Shown piece after piece: positions 36,663-48,633 of a DNA stretch of 64,000 nt. The DNA is from Rhynchosporium graminicola (Eukaryota; Ascomycota; Leotiomycetes; Helotiales; Ploettnerulaceae): contig FJUW01000055.1 of assembly GCA_900074885.1 (NCBI GenBank), positions 118,600 to 182,599 on the forward strand, written 5' to 3'. The notes under the pieces are model-generated. The model did not search any database. It had not been told where the DNA came from and saw nothing but the letters and a program-made list of their open reading frames with translations. How positions within the stretch are numbered: the stretch's first letter is position 1; each line of letters begins with the position of its first letter. The position numbers were made by a program, and so were the translations under genes.

Positions 36663-39600
36663 CTAAGCACCCCCAAAGACTAATAGACTTCGAACCTCCA
36701 CTCCACCAAAGCCACTTTCATACAAGTGTCGCCTGCCCTCATGCATCGGAAATTCTGCCACGACCATGATACTGATATCCTGAATTTTGACACCGGCTTC
36801 TACCAAAAGCTTTGAGACTGCAACAAGAGTCCTTCCTGTCGCAAGCACATCGTCCACAACTACTACAGTCGCGCCTGGAGCAACAACATCCCGACCTATC
36901 TCAATTCTGTCTGCTTTTGTGATACCTCCTACCAGAGAGGAGATATGTGACGGTGTCTTTATCACCGATATTGTCGGTGGTGGAAGCTTTCCAGCAACAC
37001 GGATCAAAGCCAGTGGGATTCTGGTAAGAGCTGCCAACGCCGAAGCAAAAACGAATCCCCCTGCCTCACAGCAAACTATGTTGTCGACGTGTTTCCACTT
37101 TCGCGAGAAATGGTTCTCTAGTAGAGAGGTGCAGAGAGGAAGCCCCGTTGGTTGCTGACATATATCAAGGACATGGCGAAAGTCGATACCTGGTCGTGGG
37201 AAGTCAGGCGTGCATTGTATCATGTCTGAAAGGCGCCGAAGCTTGTTGTCAAGAGCCGGCAGGAGACGTTTTTCTGCAAAGCTTTCAGCTGAATTACTTC
37301 CGAATTCGGCGTTATCGAAGGTGAAACTGGGCCGATACCCTAAGCCGGTGCTGGTGTCTCCTACGTCTTCCTCGATTCCGCCACTGTCGAAACCACCTCT
37401 CCGAACCCGTGCGTCTCGGCTGGCTTGGACGCGAACATCTAATAATCTGCTATCTGGAACCAGATGAGACAACATGGCCACTGGTGCGTATTCCCTCATT
37501 CCTGTGACGAGTAGTACATCCACATCTGCATTTTCATACACAACTTTCATGAAGTGCTCCTCTAGCAAGTGGGGTCGCTGCTTCACCTGTTCAGAAAAAT
37601 ACCTTGTCAGAGCTGGCCTGTGGATTTCCTTGTAGACACGGTCTGTCAACAGTCTCTCAAAGTTAGCTCCAGTGACAGTTGCATAATCTCGCTTCGTCGT
37701 ATCGCTAATGCTGACAGACCTTGCCTTGAGGGTTCTGGGAATGTGGTTGACGAACAATGAGGTCCAGGCATCAGCACAATAGTCTTTGCCGGCGCAACTT
37801 TCGCCAGTCACTAAGATGATGAGTTTGGCTTCCACAGGAGCATTCGGGATAGGGCAAGCATATGCTAGAACATTATGAGGATCCCAAATCTGTTTCAGAC
37901 GAGCCAGGCGTGGCCGATTTGATCCGAATGCCAGAGCAGCCAGAGAAGCATCTCGAGGATCGGGTCCGAGATCAGCACCGTAGACACCACTGCACACGGG
38001 TAACAGCCGACGAGAAACTTCATAAACCCAGTCTACAGCAGCTCGTGCCACCTCGGTCCCATCCCGATCACGTGGCCAGGTACCAGTCACCACACATGCA
38101 AAATCCCAGTCTCGACAGCCAAAGGCTGTGGCGTCTATGGATATCTCACTGACTGCGCCTCCACCGTGTAATAGATGTAGATAGCAGAGAGGACCTGGAC
38201 GTTCCTTGATGGCGGAAATCAAGATTTTAGCGATCTTAGGATCACCAATTCGCTTCAGAAGTAAACATCGCTTAAATGAGGAGGTTTTGCCGCCACCATG
38301 CCCACCGTGCATCGCCGACATGTACATCTCGCTTTCGAATAACGCAACACCGTCGATTGTCTTTGAATTCGCTCCAGGCTCGAAATCAATTTCAATAGTC
38401 ACAGGTGAAGATCTCACCGTACAAGACTCGAAGACGGTTATGCCGAGACGTAGTTGATCGGCTTCCCAGTACAGATATGCATCTGCGGAGGAGTTTTGAG
38501 GAAGAGACTCGGAAACATGCTTGCCAAAATGAGCAATTTTCAGCTCTGCCTGCTCGTTGTTATGAAGCGGTGTCACCCAGTTTCGAAGAGCATAAGTCCG
38601 AGCCGGGTACGTCTTGAAAGTGACACTGATGACAATACCGAAGTTGGTACCAGCACCTTTCAACGCCCACAACAAGTCTTCTTCTTTCTCGGGTTGGATT
38701 GATCCCACTGGCCGATGCTTTTTTGGTACATTTCCAACACAGAAAATCTGACCAGAACTCATGCTGACCACGACAGCGCCGATGATGCTATCGCACGCAA
38801 GTCCATGGAATCTGGCAAGATGTCCAATGCCTCCTTGTAGCCACAATCCGGCGCCTACGCTTGGACGTGCTCCTAGCGGTACTGTCAGTCCTGCCTCCAT
38901 GGTTGTACGGATGATGTCGCCCGTCTGACAACCCGACTCGACGATCGCTAAGTTTTTGGAGCCGCAGGCTAGATTTTCACTCGGCTCCTCCACAATACAG
39001 ATTTTGTCGAATGCGCTCATGTCAACACAGACAATATTAGGCAAGATACAATGTCCACTGTGACCTCCTCCTATCACAGAGAGGCCAAGCTTATGTTTGA
39101 CTGCCCATTGAACGCAATCCTGAACCTGTCGAATGTCTTTTGGTCCCATCACACAAGCCGGTCGATGTGTGCGAGCCTCCCTACTTTTGACAGTGAAGTC
39201 GCCAGACACCATTGGCACTTGCGCTAACAATTCCGGGAGCGCCATTGCGTGTCTAGTGAAGGCCACCATGATATTTGGAGAGCTTAAGGAAACAAATTTC
39301 GAAAGAGAAGGATTTCGATAGCCAATGTTACGACACGTCTCACGCCAGTCCGTTCTGAGATCTCCGTACTGTTCCACTTCTTGCACCGTAAATCCAGCCA
39401 CAAACGAGGCAAACTTGTCCAATGTTTCATCATCATCTGCTACCTTGGAGATTCAAGTGGGAAAGAAGGCCGTTTGATGACAGACCAATTGTTCAAAGTC
39501 CAGCATTTCACTTCGGTGAAAAACTACCACCAGTCCGCCTTCTGGCTGCTCGGCCAGTAACCCTAAAGATCTTTCGATGATTTGCCGCTTCTTCTTCGTG

Positions 39601-40088
39601 CCGTACATGCTGTGGCACAAAATAACAAGGTCATATTTCCTGTCATTGTCGGTGGTATTGCTCTCTCCATCTTGGTTCAGGTCAAACGTGGCTTCGTGGA
39701 TAGTCGGCGGGCTTCGGAGGCCAGGCAGTGGCGCCTCGTCTTCCTTGGTAGATGAAAGACTTTCCAACAAGCGTGGAACAAAAATGGAGTTCGGCTCATA
39801 CGCGACGTACTTTTTGATCTTCTGCCTCATTTCGTTTGGAAGATGCACCAGAACACTTTCCGGACCAGGCCCGATTTCTAGGACCGAGATGTGAGAACGG
39901 GATTTAAGGAGTAGACCGATCAACTGAGAGAGCTGAGGAATGATGAACTCTTCGTATTCTGTAGATCCGCTTCTCAACAGGTCGAAGCCTACACTGTATT
40001 GGGAGTCGGAAAGAGGTTGTCGAAAAGCTCTTGGTGTCGCTGTGGCCATCTTCCTGAGCTGTTGTTTCAATTCATCAAGAGTAGCCAT
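36663..40088 (-). CDS. Methyltransferase / FAD oxidoreductase / P-loop kinase-like / phosphoribosyltransferase fusion, with one in-frame TGA
   Basis: Start at ATG 40088 (MATLDELKQQ). Domains in order: an AdoMet methyltransferase-like part (VLEIGPGPESVLV, about residues 70-82); a TGA at codon 212 (39453-39455); an FAD-binding_4 / berberine-bridge-type oxidoreductase with GGGHSGH at about 340-346 and C-terminal WDPHNVLAY at about 735; a P-loop segment (GESCAGKD, about 762) resembling phosphomevalonate kinase-type P-loops; and an APRT-like phosphoribosyltransferase with the PRPP motif VVVVDDVLATGRT at about 1079. Frame and homology continue across the TGA without shift (11 open codons to the first alternative start), so this looks like one ancestral gene of 1,142 codons. 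Either the stop is a recent nonsense mutation or error, or the second part (36663-39422) is expressed separately. Pathway unknown. Confidence 0.75.
39453..39455 (-). other. In-frame TGA separating methyltransferase from FAD/kinase/PRTase parts
   Basis: On the - strand the codons read TTC CCC ACT TGA ATC TCC AAG. The frames before and after are the same, and both sides are coding-like. A GT..AG intron removing the stop would be only about 42 bp with weak sites, so I favour a real stop or a base error. Confidence 0.8.
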
Positions 40089-40838
40089 CTTTATCGCAAA
40101 CAATGGCTTTTCTTTGTCAAAATATCCTCTGTAATTGTTGTAGCGTTCTATATGTAGCTCTACTTACATATTTGGTCGGTTTGTTTGAGATGGGAATGAC
40201 ACGAACACATGCTGTGGGTTTGCCTTCACTAATCAGGCAGTGAAGCATACAAACATAGCAGGCATCAGATCGATCAAGGTATGTAGTCTGTCAAACAATT
40301 GCTTCAAACACGCAAACATTTCCCATGGCCGAGATATTGTTGGTGTAACCTACTTTAGGCTAATGGCGTTTTTAAGCAATCACATGCCGCTAACTGGCTG
40401 GCCTTCAGACCAAACATGAAGAACGGCAGTGCGTGATTTGATTCTGACTCCACGAATGAAGGAGCTGGTTCTTGCCAGATTCATTGTAGCACGTTGGAAC
40501 TGTTCCAGATGCTCAATCGGCTTTAACAAGCACGTTCAATGAACCTATTATCCCTTCAATCCATCTGATCTTGGAGAGCTCCCGCGGGATCAGCCCTTCT
40601 CTTGCCGCCAGCTTATCCTCAGTATTCCATACGAACGATGGAACGATGGAACCCTACGCATGACAGCATCGCCGCCCAACGCGCAAGTTCTAGTATACAA
40701 TATATATACATCCTTGAATATGATCTCGAACGAAATTTTTTATTTCTCTTTGGTGAAAAGAGGGAGGGATATATTCGCTTCCCCAGAAAAAGCACCCACG
40801 CATACAAAACAATGTTGGCAATCTTCAAAGGTAGTCCG
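40089..40838. other. Intergenic, upstream of the fusion gene
   Basis: 750 bases between the start of the fusion gene and the end of the membrane-protein gene, both on the - strand. Overlapping short open frames at 40602-40910 show no domain. It should contain the fusion-gene promoter. Confidence 0.55.
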
Positions 40839-42248
40839 TTACGTGACGGTATACACAGTCGTCATAACGATACCATTTGTTCCTTGAATAGGCAAAATGC
40901 TCTCTTGTGACTCCTGAGCAAATCGAGAAATGAGAGAATTCTTTTTATTGGCAGTGGTGACCAGTGTCGTGTTCGTGCCAACGGAGTCCGGGTTAAGCAG
41001 CGCGTCCGCCGTCAAATAGCTGCCCATGTCAAGACGATTTTGATCATATTCCTTCTGTCCTCTCCCATCCCGGCAAATACCAGTATATCTGGAGCCCGTC
41101 TGCCGAAAATATCCAGTGTCCGGAGCGACTTTGCTTCCGGTTCGAATGTGAATTGTAATCGTATCGGCAAGAAAGCGAAACAGCGGTTTCAAAGTCGGCA
41201 TGCATGCTGCGATGATGGATATGTTGAGCTGAACAAACCCCCAAGTTTGAATTCCTTGATCACTACGAGAATTTGTGAGCCAATTTGAGCCATCAGAAGG
41301 GACCTAGTCGAAAAAAACTAACTATGTCTGGTCGGGATTACGCAGGAAAGGGATTTGATAGGATGTCTTCACAATTCCAACAGCTACTGCAGCATATCCT
41401 AAGCTGAGCACGCCAATCAAAGCTACCTTCTGCCTCGGGTTAATCTGTAGAGTCCAGAGTATAGGAATAGGAATGGTAGCAAGCAGTAGATCTGTGAAGA
41501 TAGTGATTCCAGTATTCAGAAGGCCGAGTGTGTTGAATACTACAAGAGGGTAGCATTTCGTGGACGGAAGCTTAAGAACATCTATGTCCCAGAAGGCAGA
41601 AATAGGCTGACAGAGGAATATTACGGTACCCCAGGAAACTATAGTATATATCGACATGAAAACTGTGATTGATAATTAGCTGAACCTTCAGAAGGACTTA
41701 TCAACAGAATATTCATGAACTCACTGATTACCGCCCACAAGCAGATTCTGCTCCAGCGATGGTGGACAAATCGCATCAACAAGAAAGATACACTGATCTT
41801 CACCAAGTTGAGACCAAGAATACCTGAGATCAAAGCAAAGAAGAAGTTGGCCATGTGGAACTGCTGCAGATCGTCTTTCGATATCAAATCCTGGTGCCTA
41901 CCGAGCCCAAGAGTTGCTTCTATGCCGATGGTGATCATCCCACCGATGGCGCAGATCTAATATCAACAGTGACTGTCAGTAGTCTCATACCTTAAAAGAA
42001 TAAGATACGAACGGAATTGAGATTGGGAGATTAAAAGAGCATACCATTGCTGCCATGATTGTATAGTCGTCAGGCCCCATCACCTTCACCATGAACGTTC
42101 GTACATACAATCTCAGACACACAGCGATCAAAGCCAATACATGAAAAGTTACAGTTATGCCCAATATGAATGGTAAGTGTGTTTCGGCATCCCGAGATGC
42201 TTGCTGCTCAGGACTCAAGATTGGAAGGCCCGCAGCCAAGGCCGGCAT
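40839..42248 (-). CDS. Seven-helix integral membrane protein, fungal 'rhodopsin-domain' family, 4 exons
   Basis: Exons on the - strand, 42248-42045, 41956-41725, 41662-41323 and 41262-40839, join in frame to 399 residues. Seven hydrophobic helices are visible. Helix 1 is LPFILGITVTFHVLALIAVCL; family features include VGxDDYT-like MGPDDYTI before helix 2, CQPISAFWD after helix 4, FTDLLLATIPIPILW in helix 5 and the helix 7 segment QLNISIIAACMPTLKPLF. The tail of about 120 residues is polar. These are the hallmarks of the large fungal family with the domain named 'Rhodopsin', whose members resemble Pth11-type receptors. Ligand and role are unknown. It looks intact. It lies about 2.8 kb from the NRPS-like gene, but nothing ties it to that pathway. 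Confidence 0.85.
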
Positions 42249-45089
42249 TTTCAGCGGAAGATTCGCTTATCGATGTAAAATACCCGTCTCGTGATTAAAG
42301 TTCGAAGCAATCTCGATGGGCAAGGAAAACTGTGTGCTGGAATTGACTATGTCTCCCAACTATTGCTTCTAAGGGATTGTTAGAATGTCTAGGTAGAAGG
42401 AACACAAGCAGGCGACAAATATGCCACCGCCTATAAAAGCATCAAAGCCGCCTCGTTTTCTGACGAGAATGGTCAGAAGAAGGAAATGCGATTGTGGATT
42501 CGAAAATCATGTTTATTCTATTTCCCGAAGCTCAAACTTTGCTTTTCACGAATTGACCTTCCACCTGTCGAAGTCTACCTCTCGATCTGTCTAGGTCTGA
42601 GCTGTTTCCATCCTGCAGCTTTTAGCTAGCTTCAGGGATCACCAGATCCTTGAACAAAGAAGATATGTGGTGACTGAACGTTGCTCCAAGTATTGTAAGT
42701 TGACAATCTTACATACGCTGTCTAGGCCAGCCGGCTCTAAGAATATATTTGGCGAATTAACATCGCTTCAAGGTTCTGCATCTGGAGGCCATGTTCGACT
42801 GAACTTGTCTCTGCTTGATCTTTACGAACACACAAGCTTTCGCGTCGGATCCCCCGCCTTCGAACAGATCAGAAAAAGAAAACAAATGGCCATCATCGCC
42901 CGCTTAATCGGCTCCATAAGCCGGCATGAACAAAGAAACGGTACGTGCACCATAGATATCGGTCTAGATCGCAACCGCCAAGTACTTGATCCCGATCTGT
43001 GATCATTTTGAACCCCATTTAGAGATGCACTGGCCCATGGATGACCCAGAGGTGGTCTGGGTACGAGCGTTAACATGTCTGACAGAATTAAGCGAGCGCT
43101 CTGGTTCCAGCAAGCGAGTTCTCAAACGCCAAGTCGGCACGAAATCAGTACTTCCACGGCAGGTTCAACGATTAAGTGCCAAAGTTTCTAAATCTAGTTT
43201 AAGAATCGACTGCAGACATCCATGAATGATTATTCGCGTCAAAGGCTGTTAAGCATGGCTTCTGTTGGATTTAAACATTGCTAGACCTTATTGAGGAAGA
43301 AAGAAGAAACCATCCAGTAGAAAGGTCTTTCGCAATCAATATTCGGGTATGTATTAGAATGAAAGATGACGACTGATTACAGGTCAATATCCCGGATGGC
43401 TTATTGTATCGACAGAGGCTGAAATTGGTGGAAGTCGCAGCTAAAAGGCGACATACCATAGAAGTCAGGTAAGCTTCAGAAAACTGTATGATTTAGAACT
43501 CAGTCCCATCAAGTCTGCTCCGAGGAGATAAACAACTTTCAACCAACGGATTATCTCGCTTAACTAGCTTCCCGTGGCCTTCAGCAGATCCAAGGGCTAC
43601 AGAAGCTGGACTCGAAAGATATGGCCAGGCATATAATTTGAGGATGTTCTCATATTAAAAGACTGGCAGTCACGTAGTCGTATCGTCTGACTTTCTTGCA
43701 TAGTCCTTAGAGGCCGCTCCTATTTCGTAGGTTGCAGGTCTCACATCAACTTAGTGTTCTTTCTGGTGGACCAGCAATCTCTGCTTTATTAAGAGCCAGA
43801 TCCAGAAATCAAAAGCATATCTGGTAATCATGTGGCTGTACAAGTCAATCGAACCTTGAATATATAAGGCGTGGGAATGTTCCTGAGCTGCCACAGGGAC
43901 TTCGATTTTTGAGTAGGCTCGTCGTGACGAGTGCGGGTGTACAGATACTGGCCAGTACATTCCTCCTCCTCGAGGAAGGGTATAGGACTGAACGAGTTTC
44001 GCGTACTCTATCTCCCCATGTAGCCAAATCATCCAATTATTCAGTATCTGAGGGATCCGCGATCTCTATAAATAAGAATTTGTGTTTGGTTTTCTCACGG
44101 TTGAAGCATGGCTGTGTCGTCTGAAATATTTCTTCCCTCCGGAGGTGGCAGATGGTCGCGTCAAATCAGGATCTATCAAGAAGGACACTGCTATCTTCGA
44201 GATATTGGAGAGAGACATGAGCTATTGGCTAGCTAATGGACAGTATTACGATCCAAAAAAAGGATCTGCTCGCCTACACAAGATGGAACTGCAAAATCTT
44301 TCATCAACGCCCTTGCAATCCTCGGCACCCGGAGCAACACCTGAGCACCAAAGCTTCTTCGAACTGCCTCAGATCTTCCAACATCCTCTCCTTACTTCTT
44401 AAATCACCAGTTCCTGTGAAAATGTATGAAGACTTCTCAGCTGGATTCCCTCGGCGTTCATTCCAAGCCGTGGGATAGTTGACTATGAATGGAGATCCTG
44501 GAGGAAATCTGCTTCCTTCTCCTGGCGAATCGCATGGATCGTACTTACCGTTATGGCAGGCACTCAACTTGCTTCTGAATTTGACTGGCATTGCGAGCAC
44601 ACTCACGATCTTCGACAATTCTCCCAGGGCGAATGCAACACTTTTCGAACTGCAAAACTTGCGTCACTTGGCGGGGGAACATTCCGCTGGGAACATAACG
44701 TTTCAAGACTTCGAGAGAAAATTCTGCTACTTTTATCTTTGAGAATCAAGGAAGGCAGCTTTATCCACTGAGCATGCCGAAGTCGAAGGAATATCTTTGA
44801 GATCGGGAATCTTTTCAATCAAATCAAGAGCCAGCAAGTCATTGATTTAGGCCTACTTAATTTGATACTATCATAAGACCTCGAATCGAATATCAGCAAT
44901 TACGTTATTGTCTTAAAAACCCGATAATATACTTGTCCAAGTTTGCAGGTGTCATGACGTGCTAGAATACGATGTGGGACAACGCTGGAGCATCGCCATG
45001 CACTGCACCATGCAAAGTCACCTGCACCTCACAACAGCGAAAAGTGAAAAGTGAGGCAGTAGACTCAACAGATCTCCACGAGTATCAAT
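42249..45089. other. 2.8-kb region without a recognisable gene
   Basis: Only short overlapping open frames on both strands. Stretches on the + strand at 44107-44770 have coding-like composition but shift frame and hit stops, which suggests a decayed gene. One part (44540-44742) weakly recalls the helical region of heme-thiolate peroxidases (NATLFELQNLRHLAGEHS), not enough to name. The right end contains the promoter of the NRPS-like gene. Confidence 0.4.
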
Positions 45090-48000
45090 ATGGAGGATAC
45101 TCCCGGAACAAATTATTTCACTTGCACCCTTGGTGAAGCCAGCCAATTGCAGAAACACTCCTCTGACTTCGAAACTGTCAATAAATTGATCACGCTTCAA
45201 GCAGAACGACATCCAGACTATCCAGCAGTTGCCTTTCCGACACTATCGAAGTCAAAGTCTCATCATCAATATGAAATTTTCAGTGGGTATTTGATGATTG
45301 ATTTTACACCAGTCACTAACATCTTCAAGCCTTCAAGGATCTGCACGCAGGCTCGCTGAAAGCTGCAACAAGCTTCTACAACAGTGGTGACTTTGGGCCG
45401 GAAAAGAGAAACATAGGATGTGTAGCACTTCTATGTAATAGCTCAATAGATTTTATATTCGCATGGCTAGGACTTATCCGAGCTGGGTTCTCAGTACTTC
45501 TGATTGCGTGAGTTGATCGTCGCTCCCAACGATGTGAAGAATATCTGCTGACAATAAGTAAGTCCACAATGTGGTCCATCTGCAATAGTATCGCTTTGCA
45601 AGGCATGCAATGTTTCAAGACTATATCATGACAGGGCACACTTTGAACTTGCTTCAAGTGCCGCAGCAGCTTCTGATTCGTATGTCAAGGCAGTTTCACT
45701 ACCTTTGGGAGACACTCGGCTCCTTGAAATTATCGGAGACAATTCTGAAGCCAGTCCGAATACTAATTGGCCGGATCATTTTTCCGAAGATGTTGCTTAC
45801 ATCCATCACTCGTCCGGTACTTCATCTGGTATCCCGAAACCAATCCCACAGACTCATCACGGTGCCGTCGGTGTGTTGCCGTGTCTCCAAGGACAACATG
45901 CGGCCACTTTTACCACCACCCCTTTATATCATGGCGGTATCGCTGATTGCTTTCGAGCGTGGACAAGTAATGCACTTATCTGGCTCTTTCCAGGTGGTGA
46001 TGCTCCCATAACATTAGACACTATCCTTTCGTGTCTGTCAGTCTCGAAAGGCGCCACGAAAGAAGCTGGAACACCGCCAGTAAAATACTTCTCTAGCGTT
46101 CCTTACATTTTACAAATGCTTTCCGAGACGTCGGAAGGTCTTGAAGCACTTCAAGAAATGGATATCGTCGGAGTCGGTGGCGCCGCTCTTCCTGAAAGTG
46201 TTGGCAACCGCTTAGTGGCAGAGAACGTGAATTTGGTATCTAGATTTGGCAGTGCCGAGTGCGGGTTCGTACTATCATCTCATCGAACATACGCAGAGGA
46301 TAGATTCTGGCAGTACCTGAGAGTTCCAGAGTCCGGTAGCCTGCTTCGATTTGAGGACGGAGGCAGCGACTCTGGTTTGTACGAGCTGATCGTTTTGTCA
46401 AATTGGCCACACATGGCGAAGAGGAATAGAGATGACGGAAGCTATGCAACCTGCGATCTGTTCGAACCACATCCAACTATTAAGAATGCCTGGAAGTACC
46501 ATAGCCGGAGCGATAGTCAAATCACACTTCTCACTGGAAAGAAGTTCGACCCAGCACCACTCGAGGAAGACATCAAGTCAGGCTCGTCTTTGATAGACGA
46601 CATCTTCATATTCGGAAACGACAAGCATATTCCAGGTGCGCTAGTAATCCCGTCTGCATCCGTCGATTCCTCGTCCCAGGAATTGAGGCGAGATATCTGG
46701 AACACCATACAGAAATTCAACCTGAATCAGCAGCCGCATGCCAGAATAGCTGAAAATATGTTTCGCGTATTGAGTGGGAATCCTGCTCCCCTGGAGCGAA
46801 GTAGCAAAGGTACTCTGCTGCGTGGACAAGCGGAAAAGTTATATGCGTCCATTATCGATGACATGTATCAAAGCAACAACTCTGCAGATGATTATCCAAC
46901 AAAATCCACAAAAACTTTGTCGGGCGTGGAACTCGAATCTACAATCAGGAACATAGTCGTCGAAGTATTGGGTGACGACGTTGTTCTTGCTGATGATTCG
47001 GACTTCTTCCAACACGGCATTGACTCCACGAAAGCTACTCATATTAGGTCTTTGTTGCAACAAGTAAGTCAGATTCTCTCAGATTCATTCGAAAATATCA
47101 ACTCACAGCCACAGAAAGTCGCTCAGGATACGCTTCCATTCAATGTTGTGTACGATTGTGAGAATATAGCAGGGTAAGATATCTCGGGGATATTGGAGAG
47201 TTCTAGCTAACAAGAGAAGACTAATTCGATATTTTACTGCGGCTCGGCAGCACAAAACCCCAGGAGGTGATACTGATGGCCGTCAAATCATGATTGATCT
47301 TGCAGACAAGTACTCAAGTTTTAATTTCGCCCAAGGTGCCCAAAATGGAATGATTGAAGGCCACCCAGAGGAACGGACCGTGGTAAGATCTCCTGTACTA
47401 ATGATACAAGAACTCCTTCCTAATGAACGATACAGATCTTGACGGGAGCAACTGGTGGCCTTGGAGCTCATATCTTAGACGGCCTTCGGCGAGATGTTTC
47501 CGTAACCAAGGTCTTCTGTCTTGTTCGCGCTTCTGATGAAGTAAACGCTCGGAATCGAGTCTCAGCAAGCTTGACGCAGCGACGATTACTTCCTCTTTCG
47601 CCTGAAGACGATAAAATATCTTGTATGCCAACACAGTTCGGACAAGGTGATCTGGGTCTATCGACGGAAGTTAGAAGCAGTCTCGAAAACACAGTCTCAC
47701 ACATCATTCATGTAGGTTCCTATCTTACACCTCTCCTTACAAAGGATGAGGAACGGCTCGCTAAGAAAATTCTAGGCTGCGTGGGCTGTAAACTTCTCAC
47801 TGTCTTTAGGATCATTTGTCAAAGAGCACATCTCGGGTTTACGCAACCTGATCAACCTTGCTTCTTCCTGTCGCCACTTCGAACAATTCGCTTTTTGTTC
47901 AAGCACTGCCAGCGTCATAGGCCAGGCACTGCGAAATGGGGTAGAATCCTCGATCTCCGAAGAGATATGCCATGAACCGCCACCAGACAACTCCTTGGGC

Positions 48001-48633
48001 TACTCGAAGAGCAAGTGGGTTGCAGAAAGCATTTGCTCAAAAGCCACCGAACTCCCACGAATGAAGGGAAGGGTCAAGATTCTGCGAGTGGGTCAACTGA
48101 CAGGCGATACCACAAATGGAATCTGGAACCGATCCGAAGCTTGGCCGTTGATGTTGTCTGCTGCACGAGAACTTGGTTGCCTGCCAGAACTGGACGAGAG
48201 TCTGGGCTGGCTGCCAGTTGACACTGCTGCAAGGGCAGTTATCGACATCTCGCTCGCGGACCGCTCCACAAACAAGGATGGTTCATGCGAGGTTTACCAT
48301 CTCGTCAACAACGACCAGACCTCGTCATGGGCAGACCTGTTACGCTGGATCAACAAGAGCGACAATGAAGTGATAGAATTTGTGGAGCCCAGCGCGTGGC
48401 TCGCTAAGCTGGAAAGTCTGGATCAACATCCTGCCAAACGCCTGCTTGGATTGTGGAGGGCCAGCTTCGGAAACGGGGCTGATGCGAAAAATTCCAGGAC
48501 GGTGCTTTCTTTTGATACGAAAAATGCCGAAAGCGGCAGTGCGTGCATGCAGGTTGTGGAACCTGTGGGTGAAGCACTCGTGGTGAAGATCTGGCGATCA
48601 CTGCAAGAAGGCAACGAGCAAGAAACGCTTTAG
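45090..48633 (+). CDS. NRPS-like enzyme, adenylation-thiolation-reductase (A-T-R), 8 exons
   Basis: Predicted exons: 45090-45282, 45330-45507, 45563-47063, 47109-47173, 47220-47382, 47436-47711 and 47776-48633 (the 45-bp intron 47064-47108 keeps frame, so it may be retained). This gives about 1,077 residues, usual for fungal A-T-R proteins without a condensation domain. The adenylation domain shows HHSSGTSSGIPKPI (about 203), SRFGSAEC (about 350), YATCDLFEPHP and the C-terminal SSKGTLLRG. The carrier domain has DFFQHGIDSTKA with the phosphopantetheine Ser. The reductase has the NAD(P) motif LTGATGGLGAHIL and the catalytic YSKSK. Such enzymes activate a carboxylic or amino acid, load it on the carrier and release it by reduction as an aldehyde or alcohol. 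The neighbouring mycosporine-type genes suggest a role there (inference). Confidence 0.87.

Noticed and set aside
36787..39321. Several + strand open frames opposite the fusion gene
   Set aside because: They are frame shadows of a well-supported coding region on the other strand.
39453..39500. A short intron that would remove the TGA in the fusion gene
   Set aside because: It would need a GTCTGT donor and be about 42 bp, shorter than every other intron here, and would delete apparently coding residues.
40839..42248. A light-sensing opsin linked to the UV-screen cluster
   Set aside because: The protein fits the fungal 'rhodopsin-domain' membrane family by name only; I see no retinal-binding opsin signature, and the gene is separated from the cluster by 2.8 kb.
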